From positions 4,132,001 through 4,196,000 of the forward strand of contig NZ_CP023449.1 of assembly GCF_002355275.1 (NCBI RefSeq): DNA of 64,000 bases. The letters run 5' to 3'. Position numbers and translations under genes: made by a program. The notes under the pieces are model-generated. The model saw nothing but the letters and a program-made list of their open reading frames with translations, searched no databases and was not told the origin of the DNA. This document shows, in pieces, positions 35,485-44,490 of this stretch. Position 1 is the first letter of the stretch. Each line of letters opens with the position of its first letter. Origin of the DNA: Rhizorhabdus dicambivorans. GTDB lineage: Bacteria > Pseudomonadota > Alphaproteobacteria > Sphingomonadales > Sphingomonadaceae.

Positions 35485-36879
35485 CTAAATCTCGTCGTTG
35501 ATATATTTGTCGATCATGCGGTGCAGGTTACGCAGAGCCGTTTCGGAATAATGCGCAAACTGTACGACACCGTCGCCCAGGGCCTTCAGACCATCCTGAC
35601 ATGGCTGCATATTCCCCATGTCCTGATCGTATAGCGTCGCCAGATATCCGAGCTCGTCGATCACGGTTGACCAGGGCTCGTCCTCCTTCAGCATGCGGAA
35701 GACTCCGGGCGCTGGGCGCGGCCCGTCCTTTGGCGCAATCCGGATCATCATCGCTTCCCAAAGCGTGGTGTCGGGATCGATCGGCCGCATTCGGTAGCAG
35801 ATTTTCTGTGGGAACGCCCCCCAGATGTGGAAATTCGGGAAGATGTGGTAGGATATCCCATCAAGGATGTCGGCGTCGCACGCCTCCGAGAAGTCGCGCC
35901 CCGTCTGCTCTTGAAGCATCCTGCGCCCGCGTTCCGCCATGTGGGTGCGCGTCGTTTCCTCGGCGGCGAGCTGGGGCTGGCTCTCCTTCGTAAAAGGCTT
36001 GTTCGCGCGCGAGCCAGCACCGAGCATGAGCTCGATGCGACGTTCCTCGCTCATATCCTTCTCTTCCAGTAGCTCGGTCGGGATGCCGACCGCCGTCGTG
36101 AAGCGCGAAACATGATCCGTGATCAGATCATATTGTCCCTGCTCCACCGCGATGAACGGGTTGGCCTGCGGATGCGTTGCGTAGACATGGTATCCCTCCA
36201 TGAACGCCTCCGCGACCACCTTCCAGTTCGCCCGGACGATCTTGCCGACATGGGCGCCCTTATAGCAGTCCCTGAGCTTCCAATGCTCCATGTGATCCGG
36301 CAGCACGCCGACCAGATCGGCGAAGGGCGTAGCGTTGGGATCGAAATTGATGAAAACGAAGCCCATCCAGGATTCGAGGCGAACCTCCGGGAGCGAGAAC
36401 TCCTTCTCGGCTATTTGCGGGAAGTCCCATCCAATCGGATTCCACTTGAAAGTTCCGTCGATATTCCATTCCATGCCGTGGAATGGGCACCTGAACTGAC
36501 GCTTACACCCGCCATGTGTCACCAGTTTGCGACCGCGATGGAGGCAGACATTCTGCATCGCTTTGAGGCTTCCGTCTTCCTGACGGGTAATCAGCACCGT
36601 CTTATGCAGCAGGTCGAACACATAAGTGTCGCCCACATTGGGTAGCTCATCCTCATGGACCGCATACTGCCAGGTCTTCAGAAAGACCTTGTCGACTTCC
36701 TTTCGAAAGAAATCCGGGCTGTGATAGCGTTCGGCGCGAACCGGCTCGACACCGAGATCCACCGGGTTTTGAAACCGCAGCGCGTCCGGGATCTTGTGCC
36801 TGGTGTCCTCGTCCAGCAGCTCTTGATAGCTCCGGCCGGGTGCTCGGGCGAAAGGATGCGAAGGGTCGAGCTGGTTCAT
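35485..36879 (-). CDS. Rieske non-haem iron oxygenase, large (alpha) subunit
   Basis: A 464-residue oxygenase. The Rieske [2Fe-2S] motif is 'CLHRGRKLV' plus 'CPFHGMEW' near residues 105-130, and the mononuclear iron ligands begin with 'EAFMEGYHVYATH' near residue 225. The size matches alpha subunits of ring-hydroxylating oxygenases and carnitine/choline-type monooxygenases. No beta subunit, ferredoxin or reductase gene is adjacent, so it is either an alpha-only oxygenase or borrows partners. The ATG at 36879 has GGAG about 6 nt upstream; the frame reads open to 37044 but without support. Two regulon boxes, one a perfect 18-bp palindrome, precede it. Confidence 0.93.
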   Translation of the reverse strand: MNQLDPSHPFARAPGRSYQELLDEDTRHKIPDALRFQNPVDLGVEPVRAERYHSPDFFRKEVDKVFLKTWQYAVHEDELPNVGDTYVFDLLHKTVLITRQEDGSLKAMQNVCLHRGRKLVTHGGCKRQFRCPFHGMEWNIDGTFKWNPIGWDFPQIAEKEFSLPEVRLESWMGFVFINFDPNATPFADLVGVLPDHMEHWKLRDCYKGAHVGKIVRANWKVVAEAFMEGYHVYATHPQANPFIAVEQGQYDLITDHVSRFTTAVGIPTELLEEKDMSEERRIELMLGAGSRANKPFTKESQPQLAAEETTRTHMAERGRRMLQEQTGRDFSEACDADILDGISYHIFPNFHIWGAFPQKICYRMRPIDPDTTLWEAMMIRIAPKDGPRPAPGVFRMLKEDEPWSTVIDELGYLATLYDQDMGNMQPCQDGLKALGDGVVQFAHYSETALRNLHRMIDKYINDEI

Positions 36880-36914
36880 TGAAGACTCCAATATTCGAAC
36901 TGCGACTGGTCTTT

Positions 36915-36926
36915 TGAGATATATCT
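36915..36926. promoter_or_regulatory. Regulon box 7 (TGAGATATATCT)
   Basis: Nine of twelve positions match AGAGATACCTCT. Followed by TTTTTACC, as box 3 is followed by TTTACC. It lies 36 bp before the Rieske start on the minus strand. Confidence 0.45.
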
Positions 36927-37064
36927 TTTTACCAACCTCGATGACGGGCGAAGCGCTGTGCGACGGCTGCGAGAGCTCTATTTGTGGATGAGACAGCGCT
37001 CTCCTCTCACCGGAAATGAAAGCGCTCCAAGCTCGCGCCATCAATCGGCATGCTTGATAATTAG

Positions 37065-37082
37065 AATAGAGAAATCTCTATT
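37065..37082. promoter_or_regulatory. Regulon box 8: perfect 18-bp palindrome AATAGAGAAATCTCTATT
   Basis: Eight-base arms AATAGAGA/TCTCTATT flank a two-base centre with no mismatch. It contains AGAGAAATCTCT at 37068-37079, matching the box arms. It lies about 185 bp before the Rieske start, and box 7 lies between them, so the pair may allow looping or cooperative binding. Confidence 0.7.
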
Positions 37083-37181
37083 CGACAAATGAGGATTTTT
37101 CAACCCGATATGGAGCCCGCCGTAAAAATCGTCGGATCGACCCAGAGCGACGACGATATTGCGTATCGCCCGTCAGGCCCG

Positions 37182-38111
37182 TCACAATTTCCCAACGAGT
37201 TCCGGCACGACCTTGAACAGATCGCCGACCAGGCCGATGTCGGCCACCTGGAAGATCGGGGCTTCCTCGTCCTTGTTGATCGCGATGATCGTCTTGCTGT
37301 CCTTCATGCCGGCGAGGTGCTGGATCGCGCCCGAGATGCCGACCGCGATATAGACTTCGGGGGCCACGATCTTGCCGGTCTGGCCGACCTGATAGTCGTT
37401 GGGCACATAGCCGGCGTCGACCGCGGCGCGCGAGGCGCCGACCGCCGCGCCGAGCTTGTCGGCGAGCGGCTCGATGATCGCATGGAAGTTCTCGCTGTTC
37501 TGCAGCGCGCGGCCGCCCGAGACGATCACCTTCGCCGAGGTCAGCTCGGGGCGCTCGGACTTGGAGATCTCGGCACCGACGAAGCTGGAGAGACCCGCAT
37601 CGCCCTTGCCCGGCACCGCCTCGACGCTGCCCGATCCGCCCTCGCGCACCGCCTTCTCGAAGGCGGTGGCGCGCACCGTGATCACCTTCTTCGCATCCGA
37701 CGACTGTACCGTCGCGATCGCATTGCCCGCATAGGTCGGACGGGTGAAGCTGTCCTCGCCCTCGACCGACAGGATCTCGGAGATCTGCATCACGTCGAGC
37801 AGCGCTGCGACACGCGGCGCGATATTCTTGCCGTTGGCGGTGGCCGGCGCCAGGAAGGCGTCGTGATGGCCCATCAGCTCGACGACCAGCGGCGCGACAT
37901 TCTCCGGCAGCGCATTGGCATAGGCCGCATCGTCGGCGACATGGACCTTGCCCACGCCGGCGATCTTCGCGGCCGCATCGGCAACCCCGCCGACGCCCTG
38001 GCCGGCCACCAGCAGATGCACCTCGCCAAGCTTCGCGGCGGCGGTGACGGTGGAAAGCGTCGCGTCCTTGACCGCGCCGCCCTCATGCTCAACCCAGACC
38101 AGCGTCTTCAT
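37182..38111 (-). CDS. etfA: Electron transfer flavoprotein, alpha subunit
   Basis: A 309-residue ETF alpha (FixB). The C-terminal FAD-binding domain contains '[12 protein letters not shown]' near residue 195, '[15 protein letters not shown]' near residue 230, '[29 protein letters not shown]' and 'NKDEEAPIF' near residue 280. It accepts electrons from acyl-CoA dehydrogenases and passes them to ETF:quinone oxidoreductase. The ATG overlaps the etfB stop as ATGA. Codon use is more uniform and GC-biased than in nearby genes, as for a highly expressed core gene. It may serve the acyl-CoA dehydrogenases at 43-46 kb. Confidence 0.97.
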   Translation of the reverse strand: MKTLVWVEHEGGAVKDATLSTVTAAAKLGEVHLLVAGQGVGGVADAAAKIAGVGKVHVADDAAYANALPENVAPLVVELMGHHDAFLAPATANGKNIAPRVAALLDVMQISEILSVEGEDSFTRPTYAGNAIATVQSSDAKKVITVRATAFEKAVREGGSGSVEAVPGKGDAGLSSFVGAEISKSERPELTSAKVIVSGGRALQNSENFHAIIEPLADKLGAAVGASRAAVDAGYVPNDYQVGQTGKIVAPEVYIAVGISGAIQHLAGMKDSKTIIAINKDEEAPIFQVADIGLVGDLFKVVPELVGKL

Positions 38112-38857
38112 GCCGCGACTCCCAGGGCCTTGAGCTTGGCGACAAGCTCGTCAACATCGGCAACCTTGATCCCCGCCGACCGCTTCGGCGGTTCGGCGAC
38201 CTTGAGCGTCTTGAGCCGCGGCGCGACGTCGACGCCGTAATCGGCCGGGGTCTTCTGCGCGAGCGGCTTGGACTTCGCCTTCATGATGTTCGGTAGCGAC
38301 GCATAGCGCGGCTCATTGAGGCGCAGGTCGGTCGTCACGATCGCCGGGGTCTTGAGGCTGACCGTCTCCAGCCCGCCGTCGACTTCGCGGGTCACCTTGA
38401 CGCTGTCGCCCTCGACCTCGACCTTCGACGCGAAGGTGCCCTGCGGACGGCCGGTCAGCGCCGCCAGCATCTGGCCGGTCTGGTTGCTGTCGTCGTCGAT
38501 CGCCTGCTTGCCGAGGATGACGAGACCCGGAGCCTCCTCCTCGACGATCTTGGCCAGCAGCTTGGCGACGCCGAGCGGCTCGACCTCGGTCTCGCTCACG
38601 ATCAGGATCGCGCGGTCGGCCCCCATGGCCAGCGCGGTGCGCAGCGTCTCCTGCGCCTTCTGCTCGCCGATCGATACCGCGACGATCTCGGTCGCGACGC
38701 CCTTCTCCTTCAGGCGGATCGCTTCCTCGACCGCAATCTCGTCGAACGGGTTCATCGACATCTTGACGTTCGCAAGGTCCACACCCGTGCCATCCATCTT
38801 GACCCGCGGCTTCACATTATAATCGATCACCCGCTTCACGGGCACCAGGACTTTCAT
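38108..38857 (-). CDS. etfB: Electron transfer flavoprotein, beta subunit
   Basis: A 249-residue ETF beta (FixA). It opens '[19 protein letters not shown]', has '[19 protein letters not shown]' near residue 36, and '[21 protein letters not shown]' near residue 123, the AMP-binding and signature region. GGAG lies 6 nt before the ATG at 38857, which fixes the start. It overlaps etfA by four bases. It follows the CaiB-type CoA-transferase gene by 42 nt and may be read from the same promoter. The pair is usually a housekeeping locus; here it is embedded among catabolic genes. Confidence 0.97.
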   Translation of the reverse strand: MKVLVPVKRVIDYNVKPRVKMDGTGVDLANVKMSMNPFDEIAVEEAIRLKEKGVATEIVAVSIGEQKAQETLRTALAMGADRAILIVSETEVEPLGVAKLLAKIVEEEAPGLVILGKQAIDDDSNQTGQMLAALTGRPQGTFASKVEVEGDSVKVTREVDGGLETVSLKTPAIVTTDLRLNEPRYASLPNIMKAKSKPLAQKTPADYGVDVAPRLKTLKVAEPPKRSAGIKVADVDELVAKLKALGVAA

Positions 38858-38899
38858 AATCTGCTCCATTTCCATCTTCCCGTCGAGCGGATCGTTTGG

Positions 38900-40102
38900 C
38901 TAGACGGCTCCGGCCGACCGAAGCGCTTCGATCTCCGCAGAGGTCATTTCTAGCACTTCGGCGAGTACTTGATCGGTGTGTTCACCCACCGCCGGTGGAA
39001 AGGAATAGTGATCGATCGGGGTCTTGGAAAAACGGATCGGGTTGCGCACGAAGTCCAGCGAGACACCATCATGCCGCCGCAGCGTAGATCTGAGCCCGCG
39101 CGACTTCACCTGCGGGTCTTCGAACGTCCCCGCCATATCGTAGATCGGCGAGCAGATGACCCCGGAATCGACAAGTTTCTCATACCAGAACAACACCGTG
39201 TTCTGCGCGAAGATCTGTTCAAAGATCGGAATGAGATCCTTGGCATGCCTGACGCGGCTCGCGCTGCTAGCGAAACGAGGATCCGGCACCAGATCGAGAC
39301 GATCCACTACCGCACAAAGCTTGTGGAACTGGGCATCGGTGCCTGCCTGAACGTTCAAAAGCCCGTCCCGACATTCGAACAACTGCGCCGGGGCCACGCC
39401 GGCAGCGAAATTGCCCGTCCGAACCGGAATATCGCCAGTGATGAAATAATCTGCGGCGCGAGCCGACATGGCGGCGACGCTGCAGTCGAGCAACGAAAGG
39501 TCGATGTGCTGGCCCCGGCCGTCATGATCGCGCGCGCGGAGAGCTGCCTGGATCGCGTTCGCAGCGTATAATCCGCCCACGAGATCGCTGACCGCGATCC
39601 CCGCCCGTTGCGGAGCCCCGTCCGCCTCGCCCGTTACGCTCATCAAGGCGCTCATCGACTGGAAGACAACGTCGGTCGCCGGATGTCGCGCATAGGGCCC
39701 CGTATGGCCGAAACCGGTAATCGAACAATAGACAATCCCCGGATGGACCGCGGCGACATCGCCGTAGCCCAGACCCTTTTTGTCTAGATCGCCCGTCTTG
39801 AAGTTCTCGACCAGGACATCGCATTTCGCTGCCAGCGCCAGGATCAGCGCCCTTCCCGTCGAGGATCCGATATCGATGGTCACCGACTTCTTGTTGCGAT
39901 TGACGCTTAGATACAGGCCGGAGGCCGAGCTACCATCGGGGAGATCGAAGTAAGAGGGACCATATTCCCGGCTTAGATCACCCTTGCCGGGTCGCTCCAC
40001 CTTGATCACGTCGGCACCGAGATCGGCGAGCAACTGCGTGGCAAAAGGTGCGGCAACCACGCGCCCGAGATCCAGAATCCGCACACCGGCCAATGGCAGC
40101 AT
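38900..40102 (-). CDS. CaiB/BaiF family (class III) CoA-transferase
   Basis: A 400-residue class III CoA-transferase. It opens 'LPLAGVRILDLGRVVAAPFATQLLADLGADVIKVE', the family hallmark. The catalytic Asp lies in 'PATDVVFQSMSALMSVTG' near residue 164, and 'NRNKKSVTID' near residue 68 binds CoA. It moves CoA between carboxylic acids, probably activating the substrate acid. The ATG at 40102 has GGAG six bases upstream; the ATG at 40108 directly touches that GGAG and is unlikely. It lies between an old yellow enzyme gene and etfB on the same strand. The substrate is unknown. Confidence 0.94.
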   Translation of the reverse strand: MLPLAGVRILDLGRVVAAPFATQLLADLGADVIKVERPGKGDLSREYGPSYFDLPDGSSASGLYLSVNRNKKSVTIDIGSSTGRALILALAAKCDVLVENFKTGDLDKKGLGYGDVAAVHPGIVYCSITGFGHTGPYARHPATDVVFQSMSALMSVTGEADGAPQRAGIAVSDLVGGLYAANAIQAALRARDHDGRGQHIDLSLLDCSVAAMSARAADYFITGDIPVRTGNFAAGVAPAQLFECRDGLLNVQAGTDAQFHKLCAVVDRLDLVPDPRFASSASRVRHAKDLIPIFEQIFAQNTVLFWYEKLVDSGVICSPIYDMAGTFEDPQVKSRGLRSTLRRHDGVSLDFVRNPIRFSKTPIDHYSFPPAVGEHTDQVLAEVLEMTSAEIEALRSAGAV

Positions 40103-40247
40103 GTTCATCTCCGTTCATCGTCGATGAGCCGGCCAGCCTTCATCACAGCCGTCACCTATGGAATCCTCGCCGCCGGTTATTGGCGCCGGCCGCGTCTTTG
40201 GGTTCTGGCCAGGCCCGCAGTCGCGCGCACTTTCGCCATGTCAGAAT

Positions 40248-41408
40248 TCAGGCGACGCTTGCCGGCTTGTCTTTCAGCGATACATGGCGGGCATCCCAGC
40301 CCGTCACCTTTCGGAAGAGATTGGTCCGGTTCGAAATCGGCGTGCTCTTCTGATATTGTATTGGGCAATATGCCTTCGCCAGAAGCACCTCGGCCGCTCG
40401 CCATGGCCATCTGGGATCCGCCACCAGGCCCCGGCCGATCGCGATAAGATCGGCCATGCCGTTCGCGACGATGAATTCGGCGAGATGCGGCTCCGAAATC
40501 TGACCGACGGCCATGGTCGGGATCTCGGCCTCGCTTCGAATGGCGGCCGCGAACCGCGTCTGATAGCCGGGCCCGAGATCGATCTGCTGCTGCGGCGAAC
40601 TGCCCCCGCTCGAAGCCGTGACATAGTCGCAACCGATCGCTTTGAGCGCCTTCGCGAACACCACGCTATCCTCGACCGTCCAGCCGCTATCGACCCAGTC
40701 GGTCGCGGATAGGCGAAGACCAAGCGGTCGATCCTCCGGCCACACCTGGCGAACCGCCTTCATCAACTTGAGCGGGAACCGCATCCGGCTCGTGATGTCG
40801 CCGCCAAACTCGTCCGTGCGTAGGTTGCTGATCGGCGACAAGAAAGAATGGAGCAGATAACCGTGCGCGCCATGGATCTCGAGAAGATCATAGCCGATGC
40901 GAGCGGCGCGCTCCGCGCTCCTGCAAAAGGCTTCGATCACCTCGTCCAGCATTTCCGCCGTCGGAACGGTGATGGGATTGGTGCGACCGGGATAAGGCGC
41001 GTCCGAGGGAGCGATCAGACGCCAGCCCCCTTCTTCCAACGTCATTTCTTCCAGACCGTCCTCGAGCCCCTTCACGCTGGCCTTGCGGCCAGAATGCCAC
41101 AGCTGGAGACCATGTTTGGCGGGCGAATATTTGCGACAGGCCGCTATGACCCGCGCAAGAGCTTCCTCTTGAGCATCGGTCCACAGACCGAGCCCAGTTC
41201 TGTTATACGCCGCATCAGGCCTTACCGAGGTCGCTTCGGTGATGACCAGCCCCGCGCCCGAGATGGCCATCGTGCCGTAATGGATGACGTGCCAGTCGGT
41301 TGCCTCCGAATTCTCGGTGGCGCTGAACTGCATCATCGGCGACGTGACGATACGGTTCTCGAGTTCGAGTCCTCGTAGCTTAAACGGCGAGAAGAGTTTG
41401 GAAGACAT
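40248..41408 (-). CDS. Old yellow enzyme-type NADH:flavin oxidoreductase
   Basis: A 386-residue FMN-dependent TIM-barrel protein. It opens 'LFSPFKLRGLELENRIVTSPM', and the active site shows 'LEIHGAHGYLLHSFLSPISN' near residue 180 and 'GGDITSRMRFPLKL' after it. C-terminal phosphate-binding segments are 'PTMAVGQI' and 'IAIGRGLVADPRWP' near residue 340. The length is that of the single-domain YqjM-like group without the Fe-S extension of 2,4-dienoyl-CoA reductase. It reduces activated C=C bonds, for example in enone or dienone rings. The ATG at 41408 lies 13 nt after the TauD-type gene, indicating one operon. Confidence 0.92.
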   Translation of the reverse strand: MSSKLFSPFKLRGLELENRIVTSPMMQFSATENSEATDWHVIHYGTMAISGAGLVITEATSVRPDAAYNRTGLGLWTDAQEEALARVIAACRKYSPAKHGLQLWHSGRKASVKGLEDGLEEMTLEEGGWRLIAPSDAPYPGRTNPITVPTAEMLDEVIEAFCRSAERAARIGYDLLEIHGAHGYLLHSFLSPISNLRTDEFGGDITSRMRFPLKLMKAVRQVWPEDRPLGLRLSATDWVDSGWTVEDSVVFAKALKAIGCDYVTASSGGSSPQQQIDLGPGYQTRFAAAIRSEAEIPTMAVGQISEPHLAEFIVANGMADLIAIGRGLVADPRWPWRAAEVLLAKAYCPIQYQKSTPISNRTNLFRKVTGWDARHVSLKDKPASVA

Positions 41409-41421
41409 TGATGTCCAGCTC

Positions 41422-42348
41422 TTACTTCGTGAGCGCCGCGAGCGCGGCACCATCGTAAAGATTGGGATTGAGGAATGCCGCCTCATTTGACTCGAACGGT
41501 GCCCAGCGATCGGGCTTATCATATCTGTGGTCGCCGACGATCATCAGGCGATGGGCGACACGGGGCTCGAGATAGTCGCGGACAGCATGATGAAGAGTCG
41601 CGCAATTATCCCAGATCGCCACGTCGCCCGGCGACCACGTATGGCGCACCTGAAGGCGAACCTGCTCCTGCCAGTCAAAGAGATATCTTAAAAGCGCTTC
41701 GCTCTCGGACGGTGACATCTCGACAATATGTCGTGTCACGAGCCGGTTGACGAATAGGTAGCGCTGGCCCGTCTCCGGGTTCGTGCGGACGACGGGGTGC
41801 ACCGCCTCCAATCCCTTCTTGACGTTCGACTGGTGAAAGGCGGTCAGGCCGTCCAACAGGTTGCGCATGGGAGCGCTCAACGATTCATAGGCTGCATATT
41901 GGTTGGACCAAATCGTGTCGCCGCGGAACGCCGGTGCCTCGATCAGCCTGAAAACCGTCGCGCGCGGTGGATTTTCGCTGCCGGTCGTGTCGGCATGCCA
42001 ACGATCAGCACGCACGCCCTCGTTGTGCAACACCTTGATTTGGGAATATTTGTCCAGAACGTCGGCGGTGGACCCTTGGCTCACCTCTTCGTCCCAACGA
42101 CCGAAATGCGCACCGATCGCCAGATGATCATCCGGGGTCAGATGTCCCTGGTTCGGGATGAAGATCACGAGATATTTGACCCAAGCGTCGTAGACGGCCT
42201 TCCAACCAGCCTCGTCGAGTGTCGCCAGGTCCACATTCCGGATTTCCGCGCCGAGACAGCCGGTCAGCGGGACGATCTGCAGCCCGCTCCCGCCGGCTTT
42301 TGCCTGGTCGGCCATTCCTGTCTCTACCATCGCAGCATTCCCATGCAT
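41422..42348 (-). CDS. TauD/TfdA-family Fe(II)/2-oxoglutarate dioxygenase
   Basis: A 308-residue dioxygenase. The iron ligands are His and Asp in 'RWHADTTGS' near residue 120, with the distal His in 'CATLHHAV' near residue 255; the 2-oxoglutarate-binding Arg lies in 'EPRVAHRLM' near residue 267. It hydroxylates a substrate with 2-oxoglutarate and O2. Several ATGs cluster at 42363-42348; I chose 42348 because GGAG precedes it by 6 nt. Regulon box 9 lies 25 bp upstream of that start. It is first in a run with the old yellow enzyme, CoA-transferase and ETF genes, and is divergent from the GntR gene. Confidence 0.9.
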   Translation of the reverse strand: MHGNAAMVETGMADQAKAGGSGLQIVPLTGCLGAEIRNVDLATLDEAGWKAVYDAWVKYLVIFIPNQGHLTPDDHLAIGAHFGRWDEEVSQGSTADVLDKYSQIKVLHNEGVRADRWHADTTGSENPPRATVFRLIEAPAFRGDTIWSNQYAAYESLSAPMRNLLDGLTAFHQSNVKKGLEAVHPVVRTNPETGQRYLFVNRLVTRHIVEMSPSESEALLRYLFDWQEQVRLQVRHTWSPGDVAIWDNCATLHHAVRDYLEPRVAHRLMIVGDHRYDKPDRWAPFESNEAAFLNPNLYDGAALAALTK

Positions 42349-42372
42349 CATCATCTCCATCATCCCACCTAT

Positions 42373-42384
42373 TGAGATACCTCT
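42373..42384. promoter_or_regulatory. Regulon box 9 (TGAGATACCTCT), between the TauD-type and GntR genes
   Basis: Eleven of twelve positions match AGAGATACCTCT. It is next to the dioxygenase start and 227 bp from the divergent GntR gene, so it fits control of the dioxygenase operon and possibly the regulator's own promoter. Confidence 0.65.
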
Positions 42385-42610
42385 AATGGCCTTTTTTGAT
42401 GCGGTCAAGCGATCGGACGGCATTTGCACGCCAAGGCCGTCGTCCCCACTCGGCAGGAGGATGGAAGCTGGCCCGGCAAGAGCGACGCATCGGCATATTG
42501 CCGCATTGGGGTTCATCTTTTATACACATGCTCCGACTGGCATGGCCGTGCTGATCCGTCGCTTTCGAGCTTCGCGGATGTAGCCCGGCAGAGTCGATTA
42601 GGGAGTGCAG

Positions 42611-43357
42611 ATGGGCGGCAATTGGAAGACGGACCCGATCAGCAAGCGAACCGCAGAAAGGTTGCGCCAGGACTCTCTCAGCTTGGCTGATGGGGATTTC
42701 ATCGGGGCCGAAGAGGATCTGCGCTTACGGTACGGCGTCAGCCGGCCCACCTTGCGTCTCGCTGCGGGCATCGTGAGCCAGGATCAATTGGTCCGCATTC
42801 GCAGGGGTGTGAACGGGGGATATTTCGCGGCGCGCCCTACGGCCGGCGCTGTCACGCGCGCCGCGTCGATTTTTCTGCACGCTGCCGGCGCCAGCATCGA
42901 GCATCTGCTCGACGCCTCGACACCCATAAGGATCGAAGTCGCCCGGCTCGCAGCCCTGTCGGATGATCCCGGGCTGCACGAGAAACTGGGAGAGTTTCTC
43001 AAGCAGGACGCCGACCTGATCGCCGAACCGTTCGACTATGTGGAGTTCGTGCGGGCCGACCGGCGCTTTTGGGCCACGCTTGCGGCTGGATGCGGCAACC
43101 CCGTGCTGCAGTTGTACATGGAGATCCTGCTGTCACTCGTTAGCCGAACGGTGGAGCCGGCCCAGGACCCGGTCCTCGGCAAGCCATCGCGCCTCGAAGG
43201 CGTCATCAACCGCCGCCGTAGGGTGATCCAGGCGGTGCTCGAAGGCGATTCCGAGATGGCGTCGCTTGCCGCGCGGCGCAGTACGGTCGATTCCGACCTC
43301 GCGAAAGGCACGCGTCTCACAATGCCGACCGAGGAGGCCGGAGCGCGCTGGTCATGA
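42611..43357 (+). CDS. FadR-type GntR-family transcriptional regulator
   Basis: A 248-residue regulator. The N-terminal winged helix contains 'GAEEDLRLRYGVSRPTLRLAAGIV' near residue 38 and the wing 'VRIRRGVNGGYFAARP' near residue 65. An all-helical C-terminal ligand-binding domain (about 95-225) follows, with 'IRIEVARLAAL' near residue 111 typical of FadR-like FCD/VanR groups. AGGGAG lies 5-6 nt before the ATG at 42611. It is the only transcription factor between 14 and 52 kb and lies centrally among units carrying the AGAG box, making it the best candidate to read that box. An acyl-CoA or pathway-acid effector is likely by family analogy. Confidence 0.9.
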   Translation: MGGNWKTDPISKRTAERLRQDSLSLADGDFIGAEEDLRLRYGVSRPTLRLAAGIVSQDQLVRIRRGVNGGYFAARPTAGAVTRAASIFLHAAGASIEHLLDASTPIRIEVARLAALSDDPGLHEKLGEFLKQDADLIAEPFDYVEFVRADRRFWATLAAGCGNPVLQLYMEILLSLVSRTVEPAQDPVLGKPSRLEGVINRRRRVIQAVLEGDSEMASLAARRSTVDSDLAKGTRLTMPTEEAGARWS

Positions 43358-43378
43358 ACCAACGCGCCCGGCCGCCCG

Positions 43379-44488
43379 TCACCGGGTGATCGCGCGCTCC
43401 ACCCGCCGCAAATGGAAGTCTGCGTTGCCAAGGAAGGCTTCCAGCACCATCAGCCGTTTGAAATAATGACTGACGATATATTCGTCAGTCATCCCCATGC
43501 CGCCATGGAGCTGGACGCCCTGTTGTCCGACGAAGCGGGCCGCCCGGCACATCTGGACCTTGAGCGCCGCGATTGCGACACTACGCTCCGCCGGGTCGGG
43601 GAGCGCGAGCGCTGTCGCGCCCATGTCGATCATAGCCTTGGTTTCTTCGAGATGGACGTACATGTCGACCAATCGGTGACGAAGGACCTGGAAAGCGTTG
43701 AGCGGTTTTCCGAATTGATGGCGCGACGCCATATATTCCTTGGTCAGCTCGATGATTCCTGCCATCGCGCCCGCCGCATCGGCGGCCAGCGCGACGATCG
43801 CGAAATCGAGGACGTAATCGATGGCCTCGCGCGCATCCTGGCTTCCCAGCCGCAGGGCCTCGACGCCAGACAGCCGCAGGTCGGCGGAGCGACGGCCATC
43901 AATCATCTGGAAGGGGACGATCTCCAGTCCTGGGGCGTCACGCTGGACGAGATAAATCCCCATGGCACCGTCGTCATCCATCGCCGAAACCAGGAAAAAA
44001 TCTGCATCGGCGCCATCGAGCACAAAGGATTTACTGCCATGGAGCGCGCCGTGCGAGCAGCGCGTGCGGAGCGGTCCGGAAGCAAAACCGAGTTCGGGTT
44101 CGGTATGTGCGAACGCCGCCGTCCGGTTTCCCGCTATGATGGCGGCGAGTTCCGCCTTCTGCGACTCGTCGCCGAGGATCGCCAGCAGGCGCGCGCATAT
44201 TACCACGGCCGATAGCAGCGGCTCGTTGCGGACCGATCGGCCGAAACCTGCTGAAATGATAGCGATGTCCTTGGCATCGCCCGCGCCCAGCCCGCCGACT
44301 TCCTCCGGCAATCCGATCGCCAGCCATCCCAGCTCAGCCAAGGCGCGCCATTTCGCGCGTGCATGATCGACGTCCTCACGGAGGGCATCATGAATATGCT
44401 CGACGCTCGCCGCGTCGGCGGCCCACCGGTCGACCCCTTCCTGGAGCAAGCGGGCATCGTCGGGCGCGAAGGCCTCAAGTTTCAGCAT
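43379..44488 (-). CDS. Acyl-CoA dehydrogenase-family subunit (second of a pair)
   Basis: A 369-residue acyl-CoA dehydrogenase-fold protein. It has the N-terminal helical domain ('LGWLAIGLPEEVGGLG' near residue 54), a beta domain ('AAFAHTEPELGF' near residue 118), and a C-terminal helical domain with 'SRHQFGKPLNAFQVLRHRLVDMY' near residue 250 and 'QLHGGMGMTDEY' near residue 325. The usual 'TEP.(A/G)GSD' loop is altered to 'TEPELGF'. It lies 2 nt after the partner gene, with GGGAG 7 nt before its ATG. Adjacent unequal pairs like this often form heteromeric dehydrogenases for bulky acyl-CoAs such as sterol side chains. Confidence 0.92.
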   Translation of the reverse strand: MLKLEAFAPDDARLLQEGVDRWAADAASVEHIHDALREDVDHARAKWRALAELGWLAIGLPEEVGGLGAGDAKDIAIISAGFGRSVRNEPLLSAVVICARLLAILGDESQKAELAAIIAGNRTAAFAHTEPELGFASGPLRTRCSHGALHGSKSFVLDGADADFFLVSAMDDDGAMGIYLVQRDAPGLEIVPFQMIDGRRSADLRLSGVEALRLGSQDAREAIDYVLDFAIVALAADAAGAMAGIIELTKEYMASRHQFGKPLNAFQVLRHRLVDMYVHLEETKAMIDMGATALALPDPAERSVAIAALKVQMCRAARFVGQQGVQLHGGMGMTDEYIVSHYFKRLMVLEAFLGNADFHLRRVERAITR

Positions 44489-44490
44489 CT

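Larger units (their letters stand above)
36880..37181. promoter_or_regulatory. 302-bp promoter region of the Rieske gene
   Basis: This gap between etfA and the Rieske gene holds regulon boxes 7 and 8 and is otherwise unremarkable. The stretch from about 37083 to 37181 has no gene and no clear hairpin terminator after etfA. Confidence 0.6.

Noticed and set aside
37089-38240. Long plus-strand open frame of 383 codons opposite etfA
   Set aside because: It mirrors etfA/etfB, whose products match their families end to end. The mirror product is rich in Arg, Asp and Gly with no domain, as expected from the strong codon bias of the real genes.
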